Assembly (NCBI GenBank): GCA_020724185.1
Contig: DYHL01000143.1
Coordinates: forward strand, 1-6,948
Length of the DNA stretch: 6,948 nucleotides
Source: Candidatus Nitrosymbiomonas sp.
Lineage (GTDB): Bacteria; Sysuimicrobiota; Sysuimicrobiia; Sysuimicrobiales; Humicultoraceae
Direction of reading: 5' to 3'
The translations under genes and the position numbers were made by a program. Below, piece by piece: positions 6,839 to 6,948 of this stretch. How positions within the stretch are numbered: the stretch's first letter is position 1; every line of letters begins with the position of its first letter. The notes under the pieces were generated by a model that saw only the letters and a list, made by a program, of their open reading frames with translations, did no database searches and was not told the origin of the DNA.

Positions 6839-6890
6839 TCTAGGGCTCACGCGCGGCGCGTGATGCGCCGTCGCGTGCAGCCCGTTATTC
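6832..6890 (-). other. Bulged GC-rich hairpin resembling an integron attC site
   Basis: On the plus strand GGGCT (6843-6847), CACGCG (6848-6853) and CGGCGC (6854-6859) pair with GCGCCG (6865-6870), CGCGTG (6872-6877) and AGCCC (6879-6883). This makes a 17-bp stem with a 5-base loop and only two bulges, T6871 and C6878. Read on the minus strand the bulges are G and A in the 5' arm, six bases apart. That is the layout of extrahelical bases in attC sites such as attC-aadA7. The 3' box GTTGGAT (6838-6832) fits the R' consensus GTTRRRY. The 5' box is GAATAAC (6890-6884), which keeps AAC but not the full RYYYAAC, and the spacer after it is shorter than usual. The hairpin is certain. The attC identity is inferred. 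It could instead be a terminator-like or RNA structure, although no T-run follows on either strand. Confidence 0.4.
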
Positions 6891-6948
6891 GGCAGAAGTG
6901 CGTATCCACTTCACTCCAGTGAACCGATCCCGTAGACTCGGGGTGTGG
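6885..6948 (-). CDS. Possible 3' end of an unidentified minus-strand gene (partial)
   Basis: One minus-strand frame is open from the window edge for 20 codons and ends in FTGVKWIRTSAE followed by TAA (plus-strand 6887-6885). The TAA overlaps the AAC box of the hairpin described next to it, an arrangement common for the last gene of an integron cassette. Twenty codons is too short to prove coding or recognise a family. The same stretch also holds short inverted repeats, so it may be non-coding. Confidence 0.25.
   Translation of the reverse strand, partial: HTPSLRDRFTGVKWIRTSAE
6895..6944. repeat. Cluster of short inverted repeats at the window end
   Basis: GAAGTG (6895-6900) pairs with CACTTC (6907-6912). 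TTCACT (6910-6915) pairs with AGTGAA (6918-6923). ATCCCG (6927-6932) pairs with CGGGGT (6939-6944) with one G-T wobble. The first two share bases and cannot form together. They extend the run of foldable sequence that starts at 6752. They could be parts of a structured RNA or of a repeat region continuing beyond the window. Confidence 0.4.

Noticed and set aside
6560..6922. 120-codon plus-strand open frame across the carbonic anhydrase start and the hairpin region
   Set aside because: It runs antisense to the conserved N-terminal half of the carbonic anhydrase, has no recognisable motif, and crosses the inverted repeats.
1..6948. CRISPR array, prophage, toxin-antitoxin or restriction system
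   Set aside because: No spaced direct repeats, integrase, transposase, phage or defence motifs were found. Most of the window is densely packed housekeeping genes.

Overview
The window is high-GC bacterial DNA. It carries a tightly packed plus-strand run of housekeeping genes, one convergent metabolic gene, and a short non-coding stretch full of hairpins. The primary sigma factor has a compact group-1 layout: region 1.1, an acidic linker, then regions 1.2 to 4 with no large non-conserved insert. Its 2.3/2.4 and 4.2 signatures read much like Bacillus SigA, which points to a GC-rich lineage near Firmicutes, Chloroflexota or Armatimonadota. That placement is an inference. No marker here fixes the phylum.

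Layout. Positions 1-84 are the tail of an unidentified upstream gene. Positions 101-1060 encode a D-2-hydroxyacid dehydrogenase with an intact catalytic Arg/Glu/His set. Positions 1089-3191 encode an EF-G-like translational GTPase of the divergent EF-G-2 type, with Tyr in place of the usual G3 His. Positions 3236-4999 encode DNA primase (dnaG) and 5031-6140 the primary sigma factor (rpoD/sigA). The five plus-strand genes are separated by only 16 to 44 bases and no promoter or terminator is visible between them, so they probably share transcripts. The dnaG-rpoD pair is the core of the classical macromolecular synthesis operon. Here an EF-G paralogue lies upstream of it, so genes for translation, replication initiation and transcription initiation are joined.

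Positions 6153-6719 on the minus strand encode a beta-class carbonic anhydrase. It faces rpoD tail to tail across only 12 bases. All zinc ligands and the catalytic dyad are present. However, about 20 residues seem to be missing near the C-terminus, between the conserved HLRHG helix and the LETGVVDF end, and a 7-bp tandem repeat lies at that junction.

Upstream of the carbonic anhydrase (6723-6948) the DNA is dense with inverted repeats. The best-formed is a 17-bp hairpin with two single-base bulges (6843-6883). Read on the minus strand it resembles an integron attC recombination site: a GTTGGAT R'-like box, an AAC box overlapping the TAA stop of an upstream partial reading frame, and two extrahelical bases six bases apart. 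A second attC-like half-site lies 73 bases further along, just before the carbonic anhydrase ribosome binding site. No integrase gene is in view, so a decayed cassette array is a hypothesis only. The four central genes are ordinary and well supported. The 3' end is the part that deserves attention.
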